Source: Bifidobacterium aerophilum (GTDB taxonomy: Bacteria; Actinomycetota; Actinomycetes; Actinomycetales; Bifidobacteriaceae). From it: DNA of 64,000 nucleotides. The stretch covers positions 25,602 to 89,601 of the forward strand of contig NZ_WHZW01000016.1 in assembly GCF_010667685.1 (NCBI RefSeq), in the 5' to 3' direction. The position numbers and the translations under genes were made by a program. Below the pieces are notes generated by a model. The model saw only the letters and a program-made list of their open reading frames with translations. It ran no database searches and had not been told where the DNA came from. Positions 27,472-36,669 of this stretch are shown piece by piece; positions within the stretch are counted from its first letter, which is position 1, and the number at the start of each line of letters is the position of its first letter.

Positions 27472-27951
27472 CGCGGCTCACCTCCTTGCGACGCGGCCTG
27501 TGGCCGGCAGTGCGTCCTGACTGGCCTGCCTACCCGATGGCCCGACCAACCCGAACGCCGGACGCCGGACGCCGGACGCCGCGGCCAATGCGGAACCCGA
27601 CCGGAGAACGGCAGGCAAATGACTTAGCAAAATGATTGTACCTGATAGGAAAGCGCGACTTTCCGCGGATTCCGCAATCCGCCGAGTGGAGCCGGGGCGA
27701 GCGATTCGGAGCGGTTTTCGGCAGGTCGGATCCAGCAGGTTCGACTCGACGAACCCGCTCGACGCCCGGCTCGACAGGCCCGCGCACCCACGCGCACCAA
27801 TCTTGTAAACATTCTTTACAAAATCGCCCCATCCGCGCCCGCGCGCCGCGTGACGACTCCAAGTTTGTGCTGATACTGTGAATTCCGTTATCAAACTCTT
27901 GACGTTTTCGACGAAGAGACCTCAAGACACCAGCTCGACATGGAGGTCAAC
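27472..27951. other. Intergenic region with operator-like dyad before the OYE-type reductase
   Basis: A 480-base gap between divergent genes. It contains three tandem copies of CCGGACG near 27556-27580 and an exact dyad TTGTAAA-CATTC-TTTACAA at 27803-27821, which is a good operator candidate for the reductase gene. Near 27870-27880 CTGATACTG resembles a -10 box. No coding sequence is convincing. Confidence 0.55.
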
Positions 27952-30078
27952 ATGACAGACACCGCAACCACCACACTCGCCCCGGAGGGCACCGACACCC
28001 TCGATACCCCCGACGCCCCGGACACCACGGCGATCCTGATGCAGCCGCTCGAGATCCGCCACATGCGGCTCAAGAACCGCATCATGTTCCCGCCGATGAC
28101 CACCGGCTACGAAGCCCGCGACGGTTCGATCACCGAACAGAGCATCAACTTCTACAAGCGCGTGGCCGAAGGCGGCGCCGCCTACATCGTGCTCGGCGAC
28201 GTCACCCCCGTGCACACCATCTCCCCCACGCCGAAACTCGTCACTGACGAGCAGATCCCCTCGTTCGCCGCCCTCGCCGACGCATTGCATGAATTCGACT
28301 GCAAACTCGGCCTGCAGGTCTTCCACCCCGAATACGACACGGTCGCGGTGGCCGAACTGTTCGCCAAGGGCGACATGGCGGGTGCCCGCGCCAAGCTGCA
28401 TCACGACATGGCGCATTACGTCAACGAGGTGAGCGCCGAACGGCTCGGCGAGATCCTCGGTTCGATCACGGCCCTGGCCCGGCGGGCCGCGGCGGCCGGC
28501 GCCGACGCGATCGAAGTGCACGGCGACCGTCTCGTCGGTTCCCTGTGCTCGCCGCTGATCAACGAACGCGACGACGAATACGGCGGCTCGTTCGACAACC
28601 GCACGCGGTTCGCCCGCGAAGTGGTACGCGCGATCCGCGCCGGATCCCCGGACATCTGCATCGACTACAAGCTGCCGATCATCACCGAAAACCCGCAGAT
28701 CGGCCGCGGCGGCCTGTTCATCGACGAGGCCGTGACGCTCGCACGACTGCTCGTCGAAGACGGCGTCGACACGTTCCACGTCGGTCAGGCCAACCACACC
28801 GGCAACCTCAACGACACGATCCCGGCGATGGGCACGCGCCCCGACTGCTTCATGGAACCGTATTCGCGGCGCATCAAGGAAGCCGTGGACGTGCCCGTCT
28901 CGACCGTGGGAGCGATTCCCGACGCGGACGCCGCGGCCCGGCTCATCGCATCCGGCGCCTGCGACTACGTCGGTCTCGGCCGACCGATCCTGTGCGATCC
29001 CGACTATGCGAACAAGGTGGCGGACGGCCGGGCCGACCTGATCCGCCCGTGCATCATGTGCAACCGAGGCTGCACCGACGCGATCGCCTCCCGCCGGTTC
29101 ATCTCGTGCGTGCTCAACGCGCAGAACGGCTACGAATACCAGCGCGTGATCGGCAAGACCGAAGCCCCGAAGCGCATCGCCGTGGTCGGCGGCGGACCAG
29201 CCGGCATGGAGGCGGCGCGCGTCGCCGCGCTGCGAGGCCACGACGTGACCTTGTTCGAACGCGCCGACCGGCTCGGCGGTCAGCTGGACATCGCCAGCGT
29301 ACCGCCGCGCAAGGGCACCATGCGCAGGATCGAACAGTGGTACGCACGCGCGCTCGACGCGGCCGGCGCCGACGTGCGGCTCAACACCGAGGCCACGCCT
29401 GAGATGCTGGCCGACGGCCGGTTCGACGAGGTGATCGTCGCGGTCGGCGGACGCAACGCGACGCCGCCGATCCCGGGCACCGACCTGCCGCATGTGATGG
29501 ACGCGTGGCGCGTGCTCGCCGGCGAACAGCGGCCGCACGGACGCACCGTGATCATCGGCGGCGGACTGGTCGGCGCGGAAACGGCCGAACTGATCGCGCA
29601 GGACGATTACGGCTGCGACGTGACGGTCGTGGAGATGATGGGACAGATCGCGGCCGAGGAGTCAAGCACGATCAAGCCGATCATGATGGAGGATTTCGCC
29701 ACGCACCATGTGACGCTGCTGACCAACACCAAAGTGGAGCGCGTTACGGAACATGCGGTGGAAGCGGTCGAGACGATCAACCCGCCGGCGCCCGCGGGAC
29801 GGCCCGGCGCACCGGCAGGACGTCCCGGCGCGCGGCCCGCGGGAGGCGCGCCGGGACAGGCGGCCGAAGCCTCGGGCGCACCCGAGCCGCAGACCCGACC
29901 GGTGACGATCCCCTGCGATTGCGTGATCCTGGCGCTGGGCACCGCGCCTCTGCCGTTCGATACGACGGCATTGGACGCGGCCGGCATCACCGTCACCCGC
30001 GTCGGTGATTGCAACGGCCGTGCGGCGGACATCAACCGCGCGGTCGAGGAAGGCTACCTCGCGGCCGTCGCGGCGTAA
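27952..30078 (+). CDS. Old Yellow Enzyme-type FMN/4Fe-4S/FAD oxidoreductase (2,4-dienoyl-CoA reductase family)
   Basis: 708 residues from the ATG at 27952, which follows GGAGG. The N-terminal FMN barrel (about 25-340) contains RMRLKNRIMFPPM-like residues, GADAIEVHGDRLVGSLCSPL and the DYVGLGRPILCDP phosphate site. Iron-sulfur ligands CX2CX3CX11C lie at about 366-385 (CIMCNRGCTDAIASRRFISC). The C-terminal half has two dinucleotide motifs (VVGGGPAGMEAARVAALRGH and VIIGGGLVGAETAELIAQDD). Near residue 605-640 there is an Ala/Pro/Gly/Arg-rich insertion with tandem APAGRPG-type units, unusual for the family. The physiological substrate (enoyl compound, bile acid, other) is unknown. Confidence 0.88.
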   Translation: MTDTATTTLAPEGTDTLDTPDAPDTTAILMQPLEIRHMRLKNRIMFPPMTTGYEARDGSITEQSINFYKRVAEGGAAYIVLGDVTPVHTISPTPKLVTDEQIPSFAALADALHEFDCKLGLQVFHPEYDTVAVAELFAKGDMAGARAKLHHDMAHYVNEVSAERLGEILGSITALARRAAAAGADAIEVHGDRLVGSLCSPLINERDDEYGGSFDNRTRFAREVVRAIRAGSPDICIDYKLPIITENPQIGRGGLFIDEAVTLARLLVEDGVDTFHVGQANHTGNLNDTIPAMGTRPDCFMEPYSRRIKEAVDVPVSTVGAIPDADAAARLIASGACDYVGLGRPILCDPDYANKVADGRADLIRPCIMCNRGCTDAIASRRFISCVLNAQNGYEYQRVIGKTEAPKRIAVVGGGPAGMEAARVAALRGHDVTLFERADRLGGQLDIASVPPRKGTMRRIEQWYARALDAAGADVRLNTEATPEMLADGRFDEVIVAVGGRNATPPIPGTDLPHVMDAWRVLAGEQRPHGRTVIIGGGLVGAETAELIAQDDYGCDVTVVEMMGQIAAEESSTIKPIMMEDFATHHVTLLTNTKVERVTEHAVEAVETINPPAPAGRPGAPAGRPGARPAGGAPGQAAEASGAPEPQTRPVTIPCDCVILALGTAPLPFDTTALDAAGITVTRVGDCNGRAADINRAVEEGYLAAVAA

Positions 30079-30244
30079 CCGGCAACCGTGTCAGGCAACC
30101 CGCCCGTCCGGCATGACAAACCGGGCGGGCGGCACTATGCTGTTCTCGGTTTTGCGTTCCGGACCAATCCGTCAGCGAACCCCGAACACCTCCGCCGCCG
30201 ACGCCCGTCGACGCCAGCGGCACACCGACAAAGGAGCTTCTGCA

Positions 30245-31159
30245 ATGACGCGCACGTTCACGCTCTCCCCCACCCTCGGCAAGCTCATGCTGCTCGCATG
30301 CGCGATGCTGTGGGGCGGCAGCTACCCGACCGCGAAGGTCGCGATGAGCGTCGTCACGCCGCAATGGCTCATGGCCATCCGTCTGCTCGCCGCGTCCGCG
30401 ATCATGCTGATCCTGTTCCGCAAGCAGATCGTGCCGTATCTCAACCGCCGCATCATCGTTCCCGGTCTGTTGGTCGGATTCACCTACTGGGGCACCATGG
30501 TCAGCCAGATGACCGGCCTGACCATGATCGAACCGGGCCGCAGCGCGTTCCTGACCGCCGCGTACTGCGTGATCGTGCCGTTCACGTCATGGCTGCTCTT
30601 GCACCAGCGGCCGACCGCGCGCAACCTGGTCGCGGCCGCGCTGTGCCTGACCGGCGTCGGGTTCGTGTCGCTCAGCTCCGGTCTCGGCGGCCTGTCGGTC
30701 GGCCTGGGCGATCTGCTCACGTTGCTGTGCGCGTTCGTGTTCTCGTTCAATCTGGTATGGCTCGGCAAGTTCGGCCAGACGATCCACCCGGTCGCGCTCA
30801 CGTTCAGCCAGTTCATGGTGGCCGGCGTGTGCTGCCTGGTCGGTGCGATCCTCACCGAACCGGCACCGACCGCCGCATGGCTGCAGCCGAACGTGCTGGC
30901 TTGCCTCGTCTATCTGTTCTTCGGCGCGACGATGTGCGCGCAGATCATGCAGAACATCGGACTCAAGGTGACGCCGCCTTCGCAGGCGTCGCTGATCATG
31001 TGCCTGGAAACGGTGTTCAGCCTGCTGTTTTCGGTGCTGTTCTACGGAGAGCGGGTGCAGGCGGCGGCCGGCGTGGGATTCGCGCTGATCTTCTCGGCGA
31101 TCCTGTGCTCGCAGATCCACCTCAACGGCCGCATGCTCGAACGGCTCTCGCGGCGGTAA
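30245..31159 (+). CDS. EamA-family (DMT) transporter
   Basis: 304 residues with ten predicted membrane segments in two EamA repeats, the drug/metabolite transporter fold. The start at 30245 follows AAAGGAG; the open frame further upstream is leader. LACAMLWGGSYPTAKVAM opens the first repeat. These proteins export amino acids, nucleotides or drugs; the substrate cannot be inferred. It follows the reductase by 166 bases. Confidence 0.85.
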   Translation: MTRTFTLSPTLGKLMLLACAMLWGGSYPTAKVAMSVVTPQWLMAIRLLAASAIMLILFRKQIVPYLNRRIIVPGLLVGFTYWGTMVSQMTGLTMIEPGRSAFLTAAYCVIVPFTSWLLLHQRPTARNLVAAALCLTGVGFVSLSSGLGGLSVGLGDLLTLLCAFVFSFNLVWLGKFGQTIHPVALTFSQFMVAGVCCLVGAILTEPAPTAAWLQPNVLACLVYLFFGATMCAQIMQNIGLKVTPPSQASLIMCLETVFSLLFSVLFYGERVQAAAGVGFALIFSAILCSQIHLNGRMLERLSRR

Positions 31160-31178
31160 CGGACCGTCTCATCGCACT

Positions 31179-31222
31179 GCGCGTAAACCAACGCAAAACC
31201 GCCTGTAAGCGTTGGTTTGCGC
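31179..31222 (+). terminator. Hairpin after the EamA gene
   Basis: GCGCGTAAACCAACGC (31179-31194) pairs with GCGTTGGTTTGCGC (31209-31222), with one mismatch and a 14-base loop. It shares the AAACCAACGC core with the hairpin after xylB although the genes are unrelated. Confidence 0.7.
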
Positions 31223-31370
31223 ACGCTTCGCCGTGCCCCGGACGCATCACTCTGCTACGCCTAGCTCGAAATACTCCTGCGCGCCACACCCTGTCATTTC
31301 CCGTGGTTCATGATACGCCGCGCTCGAAATTCCTCAGCGAACCGCCCGTCCGCCCACTAGGATGGGGCGT

Positions 31371-32930
31371 ATGAGCGAATCAACATCTTCCGCCGCCGGC
31401 AGCGCCGAGTGGGTCAACCCGCTGCGCGATCCGCGCGACCTGCGTCTGCCGCGCATCGCCGGCCCGTGCAGCATCGTGATCTTCGGCGTGACCGGCGACC
31501 TGTCACGCAAGAAACTGCTGCCCGCCATCTACGACCTCGCCAACCGCGGTCTGCTGCCGCCGAGCTTCGGCCTGACCGGCTTCGCCCGCCGCGACTGGAC
31601 CGAGGACCATTTCAAGGATTTCGTGCGCGAGAACGTGATCGCGCACTGCCGCACCCCGTTCAAGGAGTCCACGTGGACCCAGCTGGCGGCCGGCATCCGC
31701 TTCGTGCAGGGCACGTTCGACGATCCGAAGGCGTTCGAGCGCCTGTCGAACACGGTCGCCGAGCTCGACCGCGACCGCGGCACGCGCGGCAACCACGCGT
31801 TCTACATGTCGGTGCCGCCGCGCGCGTTCCCGATCGTGGCGCGCCAGCTGGCCGACTGCGGCCTGTCGCGCTCTTCCGAGGGCGCATGGCGTCGCGTGAT
31901 CATCGAGAAGCCGTTCGGCCATGACCTCGAAAGCGCGAAGGAGCTCGACCGCGTCGTCTCCGAGGTGTTCGACCCGTCGAGCGTGTTCCGCATCGACCAC
32001 TACCTCGGCAAGGAGACCGTGCAGAACATCCTCGCGCTGCGGTTCGCGAACGCGATGTACGAGCCGATCTGGAACGCGAACTACGTCGACCATGTGCAGA
32101 TCACGATGGCCGAGGACATCGGCGTCGCCGGTCGCGCCGGCTACTACGACGGCATCGGCGCGGCGCGCGACATCATCCAGAACCACCTGCTGCAGCTGCT
32201 TGCCCTGACGGCCATGGAGGAGCCGGTCTCGTTCGCCGCGTCCGATCTGATCGCCGAGAAGACGAAGATCCTCTCCGCGGTCCGTCTGCCGCGCGATCTG
32301 GCCGCACACACCGCCCGCGGACAGTACGCGGCCGGCTGGCAAGGCTCGCACGAGGTCGTCGGATACTTGGAGGAAAAGGGCATTGACCCGTCGTCCACGA
32401 CCGAAACGTACGCGGCGATCCGGCTCGATCTCGACACGCGTCGCTGGGCGGGCGTGCCGTTCTACCTGCGTACCGGCAAGCGTCTGGGCAAGCGCGTCAC
32501 CGAAATCGCGGTCGTGTTCAAGCGCGCGCCGCACCTGCCGTTCGAGTCGACGGCGACGCGCGAGCTCGGCAAGAACGCGATCGTGATCCGCGTGCAGCCG
32601 GACGAGGGCGTGACGATGCGGTTCGGCGCGAAGGTGCCGGGCGGCACGTCGATGGAAGTGCGCGACGTGTCGATGGACTTCAGTTACGGCCGTTCGTTCA
32701 CCGAGTCGTCGCCGGAAGCGTACGAACGGTTGATCCTGGACGTGCTGCTCGGCGATCCGCCGCTGTTCCCGACGACGAAGGAGGTCGACCTGAGCTGGGA
32801 GATCCTCGATCCGATCGAGGACTTCTGGTCGACGCTCGGCCAGCCGCAACCGTACCGTGCCGGCACGTGGGGACCGGAAGAGGCCGATGAGATGCTCGCC
32901 CGCGACGGACGCCATTGGAGGATGCCATGA
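31371..32930 (+). CDS. zwf: Glucose-6-phosphate 1-dehydrogenase
   Basis: Oxidises glucose 6-phosphate to 6-phosphogluconolactone with NADP+. 519 residues from the ATG at 31371, which follows AGGATGGGG; an ATG three codons upstream lies inside that site. The dinucleotide motif is FGVTGDLSRKKLLPAIYDL and the active-site motif RIDHYLGKETVQNILALRF is intact. It begins a three-gene oxidative pentose phosphate operon and its TGA overlaps the opcA start. Confidence 0.97.
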   Translation: MSESTSSAAGSAEWVNPLRDPRDLRLPRIAGPCSIVIFGVTGDLSRKKLLPAIYDLANRGLLPPSFGLTGFARRDWTEDHFKDFVRENVIAHCRTPFKESTWTQLAAGIRFVQGTFDDPKAFERLSNTVAELDRDRGTRGNHAFYMSVPPRAFPIVARQLADCGLSRSSEGAWRRVIIEKPFGHDLESAKELDRVVSEVFDPSSVFRIDHYLGKETVQNILALRFANAMYEPIWNANYVDHVQITMAEDIGVAGRAGYYDGIGAARDIIQNHLLQLLALTAMEEPVSFAASDLIAEKTKILSAVRLPRDLAAHTARGQYAAGWQGSHEVVGYLEEKGIDPSSTTETYAAIRLDLDTRRWAGVPFYLRTGKRLGKRVTEIAVVFKRAPHLPFESTATRELGKNAIVIRVQPDEGVTMRFGAKVPGGTSMEVRDVSMDFSYGRSFTESSPEAYERLILDVLLGDPPLFPTTKEVDLSWEILDPIEDFWSTLGQPQPYRAGTWGPEEADEMLARDGRHWRMP

Positions 32931-33913
32931 TTATCGATATGCCGAACACGCGGACCCGTGAGATCTCGCGCAAGATCGACGAACTGCACGAGGAACGCGG
33001 AGAATCCGCGACCGGCCGCGTGCTCACGCTGCTCATTTCGACCAACGAGGATGAGCTGGAGCATGCGCTGGAGCTGGCGAATGCGGCGAGCCGCGAGCAT
33101 CCGTGCCGCGTGATCGCGATCAGCCCGAAGCGCGGGGCGGCCGCGGCGGGCGGACAGAAGGGTGCGGTGGCCGAGAACGACGCGGACGCGCAGGACGAAG
33201 AGTCGAACCTCGACGCGCAGGTACGTTTCGGCGCGGACGCCGGCGCGGGCGAGATCATCGTGCTGCATCCGCGCGGCGGACTCGTGCATCATCAGGACAC
33301 GCTGGTGATTCCGCTGCTCGTGCCGGACGCGCCCGTGGTGGCGTGGTGGCCGACCGAGGCGCCGGCGAACCCGTCGAAGGATCTGCTCGGCGCGATGGCC
33401 CGCACGCGCATCACCGATGCGATGCGCTCGTCGAACCCGTACCGCACGATCGCCGATCTGCGCCGCAACCGTTCGTCCAAGAACGTGGACCTGTCGTGGA
33501 CGCGACTGACCGTGTGGCGCGCGATGCTGGCGACGATGCTCGACCAGCCGCCGCACCTGCCGATCAGCACCGTGCGCGTGACCGGTCCGAAGGGCTTCCT
33601 TCCGATGGACATGCTGGCCGCGTGGCTGCGTCTGCGACTCAACGTGCCGGTGACGGTGGAGGATGTGCCGGGCGCGACCGCCGTGACCGGCGTATACCTG
33701 ACCCGTTCCGACGGCGTGCTGAGCCTGGAACGCCCGGATGCGGATGGCGGCGTGGCCGTGATCAGCATGCCGGGTGCTTCGCCGCAGACGATCAGCGTGC
33801 CCGCACGCACGCTTGAGGAATGCCTGAGCGAGGAGCTGCGCCGACTCAACCCCGATGAGGTCTACGCCGAAGTCATCACCGAAGGCTGGGATCTCATCCA
33901 TCCCACCGACTGA
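32927..33913 (+). CDS. opcA: Glucose-6-phosphate dehydrogenase assembly protein OpcA
   Basis: 328 residues, start at the ATG of the ATGA overlap with zwf (32927), with GGAGG before it. OpcA is an actinobacterial and cyanobacterial protein that assembles and redox-regulates glucose-6-phosphate dehydrogenase. Characteristic segments are VWRAMLATMLDQPPHLP and LVPDAPVVAWWPTEAPANPS. An acidic low-complexity loop lies near residues 70-95. Its presence supports an actinobacterial host. Confidence 0.93.
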   Translation: MIIDMPNTRTREISRKIDELHEERGESATGRVLTLLISTNEDELEHALELANAASREHPCRVIAISPKRGAAAAGGQKGAVAENDADAQDEESNLDAQVRFGADAGAGEIIVLHPRGGLVHHQDTLVIPLLVPDAPVVAWWPTEAPANPSKDLLGAMARTRITDAMRSSNPYRTIADLRRNRSSKNVDLSWTRLTVWRAMLATMLDQPPHLPISTVRVTGPKGFLPMDMLAAWLRLRLNVPVTVEDVPGATAVTGVYLTRSDGVLSLERPDADGGVAVISMPGASPQTISVPARTLEECLSEELRRLNPDEVYAEVITEGWDLIHPTD

Positions 33914-33955
33914 CACGGAATCGACCGTAGGCCGATTCCTTACCCAAGGAACGAC

Positions 33956-34747
33956 ATGACCACACGAAAAACCATCATCTATCGCGATCCGGTCGTGCTC
34001 GCGCAGGCCGTGGCCGCACGTACGCTGCTCACGATCGGCGATCTGCTGGCCGAACCGGGCCGCACGCGCGTCGACATCGCCGTGACCGGCGGCACCGACG
34101 GCAACCGCGTCTTCCACGAACTGCTGGCCAGCCCGCTCACCGAAGCGGTCGACTGGTCGCGCGTGCACCTCTGGTGGGGTGACGAACGGTTCGTCGCCGC
34201 CTACAGCGACGACCGCAACGTCAAGCAGGCCCGTGGCGAGTTCCTCGACGAGATGACGGCGCGCGGACTGCTGCCGGAGGCGAACATCCACGCGATGCCG
34301 GCCGACACGCGCTCGGCTGAGGAGATCGCGGCCGCTTCGCCTGAGGAAACCGACGCCGTGCTTGCGGCAGCCGCGGCCGAATATCAGGCCGAACTGATCG
34401 CGGAACTCGGGGCCGAACCGGCGCTGGACATCGCGATGTTCGGCATGGGTCCGGACGCGCATTTCGCGTCGCTGTTCCCCGGACTGCCGCAGGTGCTCAT
34501 AGACGATCCGCACGTGCTGGTCGCCGGCGTGCGCGACTCCCCCAAGCCGCCGCCGCTGCGCCTGACGCTCACCGTGCCGATGATCGCCCGGTCGCGTCAC
34601 ACGTGGGTGTTCACGTCCGAGGAACGCAAGGCCCCGGCCGTGGCTGCGGCATTCGCCCAGCCGCGCAACCCGCAGGCCCCCAGCTCCTTCGCCGACGGTC
34701 AGGAACTCCTCTGGCTCATCGACAAGGGTGCGGCGAGCAAGCTGTAA
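33956..34747 (+). CDS. pgl: 6-phosphogluconolactonase
   Basis: 263 residues. Hydrolyses the lactone made by Zwf to 6-phosphogluconate. Family motifs are VTGGTDGNRVFHELL (phosphate binding), VHLWWGDERFVAAYSDDRN and FGMGPDAHFASLFPG. The start follows AAGGAACGAC. It ends the zwf-opcA-pgl operon, 42 bases after opcA, before a strong two-way hairpin. Confidence 0.93.
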   Translation: MTTRKTIIYRDPVVLAQAVAARTLLTIGDLLAEPGRTRVDIAVTGGTDGNRVFHELLASPLTEAVDWSRVHLWWGDERFVAAYSDDRNVKQARGEFLDEMTARGLLPEANIHAMPADTRSAEEIAAASPEETDAVLAAAAAEYQAELIAELGAEPALDIAMFGMGPDAHFASLFPGLPQVLIDDPHVLVAGVRDSPKPPPLRLTLTVPMIARSRHTWVFTSEERKAPAVAAAFAQPRNPQAPSSFADGQELLWLIDKGAASKL

Positions 34748-34763
34748 GTCCCCGGATACGACA

Positions 34764-34817
34764 AAGTGGCGGTTTTCTCTTGCTGAGCACATGCTCGGCA
34801 AGAGAAAACCGCCACTT
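34764..34817. terminator. Bidirectional terminator between pgl and gnd
   Basis: Perfect 20-base arms AAGTGGCGGTTTTCTCTTGC (34764-34783) and its reverse complement (34798-34817), with a further GAGC/GCTC stem inside the loop. The gene ends converge here. Confidence 0.85.
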
Positions 34818-34845
34818 GCGTTATTTGCAGATCAGAAGCGATCAG

Positions 34846-35027
34846 GCTTCGATCTCCTCGCGATCCTTAGTGGCCTTCGGCCCTGCACAATTACGGACTC
34901 GCCTACGGCGAGGCTCAATACTGCCTTCGCTCGCCTATCGGCTCGCTCAGGCCGAGCCTAAGCACAGTCCACTGGACTGTGCTTGTCGCGACCCGATCTC
35001 CGCTACGCTTCGATCTCTTCGCGACCC
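34846..35027. repeat. Palindrome-rich insert flanked by copies of the gnd 3' end
   Basis: GCTTCGATCTCCTCGCGATCC (34846-34866) recurs with two changes at 35007-35027, which is the 3' end of gnd. Both copies read REEIEA-stop on the minus strand, and the differences are silent. Between them lie at least four short palindromes (for example GGCCTTCGGCC, CTCGCC/GGCGAG, GGCTCG/CGAGCC, and 11-base arms at 34960-34970 and 34974-34984). It resembles a REP/BIME-type element inserted at the gene end. Confidence 0.7.
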
Positions 35028-36451
35028 GGCTCGGCCCAGAGAGTGTGATAGGCACCCGGCATGTCGACGCGCTGGTAGGTGTGGGCGCCGAAGTAGTCGC
35101 GCTGGCCCTGGATCAGGGCGGCGGGCAGACGCTTCGAACGCAGGCCGTCGAAGTACTCGAGCGAGGAGGCGAACACCGGGACCGGCACGCCGAAGGAGAT
35201 CGCACGGGTCACGACGCGACGCCACGAGGTCTGCGCGGTCTCGATCGCGTCCTTGAAGTACGGCGCGAACAGCAGGGAGACATTGGCCTCGCCGGACTCG
35301 AACGCGTCGGAGATGCGGTTGAGGAACTTCGCGCGAATGATGCAGCCGCCGCGCCAGATGCGCGCCACCGCTGCCAGATCGATCTTCCAGTCGTACACCT
35401 TCGCGGCCTCGGTGATCTCGTTGAAGCCCTGCGCGTACGCGACGATCTTGGACGCGTACAGCGCCTCGCGGATGTCGTTGATGAACGCGGCCTTCTCGGC
35501 GGAATCCATCGGCACCACGCCTTCCGGCCCCTCGAACGCCTGCTTCTGGGCCTCGGCGCGCAACTCGGTCTGGCCGGACAAGCCACGGGCGAACACGGCC
35601 TCGGCGATGCCGGTCACCGGCACGGCCAGGTCAAGCGCGGACTGCACGGTCCACGTGCCGGTGCCCTTCATGCCGGCGTGGTCGACGATCACGTCGACGA
35701 GCGGCTTGCCGGTCTTCTTGTCGACCTGGTGCAGCACGTCCGCGGTGATCTCGATCAGGTACGAGTTCAGCTCGGTCTTGTTCCACTCCTCGAACACGTC
35801 GCCGATCTCGGCCGGGGTCATGCCCAGCGCGCGGCGCATCAGATCATAGCTTTCGGAGATGAGCTGCATGTCAGAGTACTCGATGCCGTTGTGCACCATC
35901 TTGACGAAGTGGCCGGCGCCGTTCTCGCCGATGTGCGTGACACACGGCTCGCCCTCGGCCTTGGCCGCGATCGACTCGAAGATCGGCTTCAAGGTCTGCC
36001 AGGACTCCTCGGAGCCACCGGGCATCATGGACGGTCCGAGCAGCGCGCCTTCCTCGCCGCCGGAGACGCCGCAGCCGACGAAGTGCATGCCGCGGGCGGA
36101 GATGGCCTTCTCGCGGCGGATCGTGTCCGGGAAGTGGGCGTTGCCCGCGTCCACGATGATGTCGCCCGGCTCCATGAGATCGGCCAGCTGGTTGATCATG
36201 TCGTCGGTCGGCTCGCCGGCCTTGACCATGATGATCGCGGTGCGCGGCTTCTTCAGCGAGTCCACGAACTCGGCCATCGTCTTGGCCGGGAAGAACTGGC
36301 CCTCGTCACCGTGCTCGGCGATGAGCTTCTCGGTGCGCGAGTAGTGGCGGTTGAACACGGCCACCTTGTTGCCGTGACGCGCGAGATTGCGGGCGAGGCT
36401 GGCGCCCATCGCAGCAAGACCGACAACGCCGACGTTTGCTTCAGCGGACAT
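35003..36451 (-). CDS. gnd: 6-phosphogluconate dehydrogenase, decarboxylating
   Basis: Converts 6-phosphogluconate to ribulose 5-phosphate and CO2. 482 residues from the ATG at 36451 (MSAEANVGVVGLAAMGASLA), which follows AAAGGATAACA. The dinucleotide motif GLAAMG, FVGCGVSGGEEGALLGPSMM and GHFVKMVHNGIEYSDMQLI are present, and the C-terminal tail carries YFGAHTYQRVD. It converges with pgl. The last codons are duplicated further downstream, as described for the palindromic insert. Confidence 0.96.
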   Translation of the reverse strand: MSAEANVGVVGLAAMGASLARNLARHGNKVAVFNRHYSRTEKLIAEHGDEGQFFPAKTMAEFVDSLKKPRTAIIMVKAGEPTDDMINQLADLMEPGDIIVDAGNAHFPDTIRREKAISARGMHFVGCGVSGGEEGALLGPSMMPGGSEESWQTLKPIFESIAAKAEGEPCVTHIGENGAGHFVKMVHNGIEYSDMQLISESYDLMRRALGMTPAEIGDVFEEWNKTELNSYLIEITADVLHQVDKKTGKPLVDVIVDHAGMKGTGTWTVQSALDLAVPVTGIAEAVFARGLSGQTELRAEAQKQAFEGPEGVVPMDSAEKAAFINDIREALYASKIVAYAQGFNEITEAAKVYDWKIDLAAVARIWRGGCIIRAKFLNRISDAFESGEANVSLLFAPYFKDAIETAQTSWRRVVTRAISFGVPVPVFASSLEYFDGLRSKRLPAALIQGQRDYFGAHTYQRVDMPGAYHTLWAEPGREEIEA

Positions 36452-36548
36452 TGTTATCCTTTCGAATATTTGGCATACATATTCCATAGATCAGTCTATA
36501 ACCCGGCCGCACCAATCGGCCATGCCCACGGCAAAAACCGGCAACGGC

Positions 36549-36628
36549 CGCATGCGACCGAAGACTGCCGTCTCCGCCGCATGCGACCGGCCGATCCGAT
36601 TGATCCGACCGATGCGACCGGCCGATCC
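36549..36628. repeat. Short direct repeats between gntP and gnd
   Basis: ATGCGACCGGCCGATCC occurs exactly at 36581-36597 and 36612-36628, and CGCATGCGACCG also at 36549-36560. The 218-base gap has no other feature that I can see apart from the gnd leader. Confidence 0.65.
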
Positions 36629-36669
36629 AGGCGGCACGACCGAACCGACCAAGCCGATACGGCGGCCGT

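Noticed and set aside
32684..34801. 705-codon minus-strand frame across zwf-opcA-pgl
   Set aside because: It crosses three well-supported plus-strand genes and has shadow composition.
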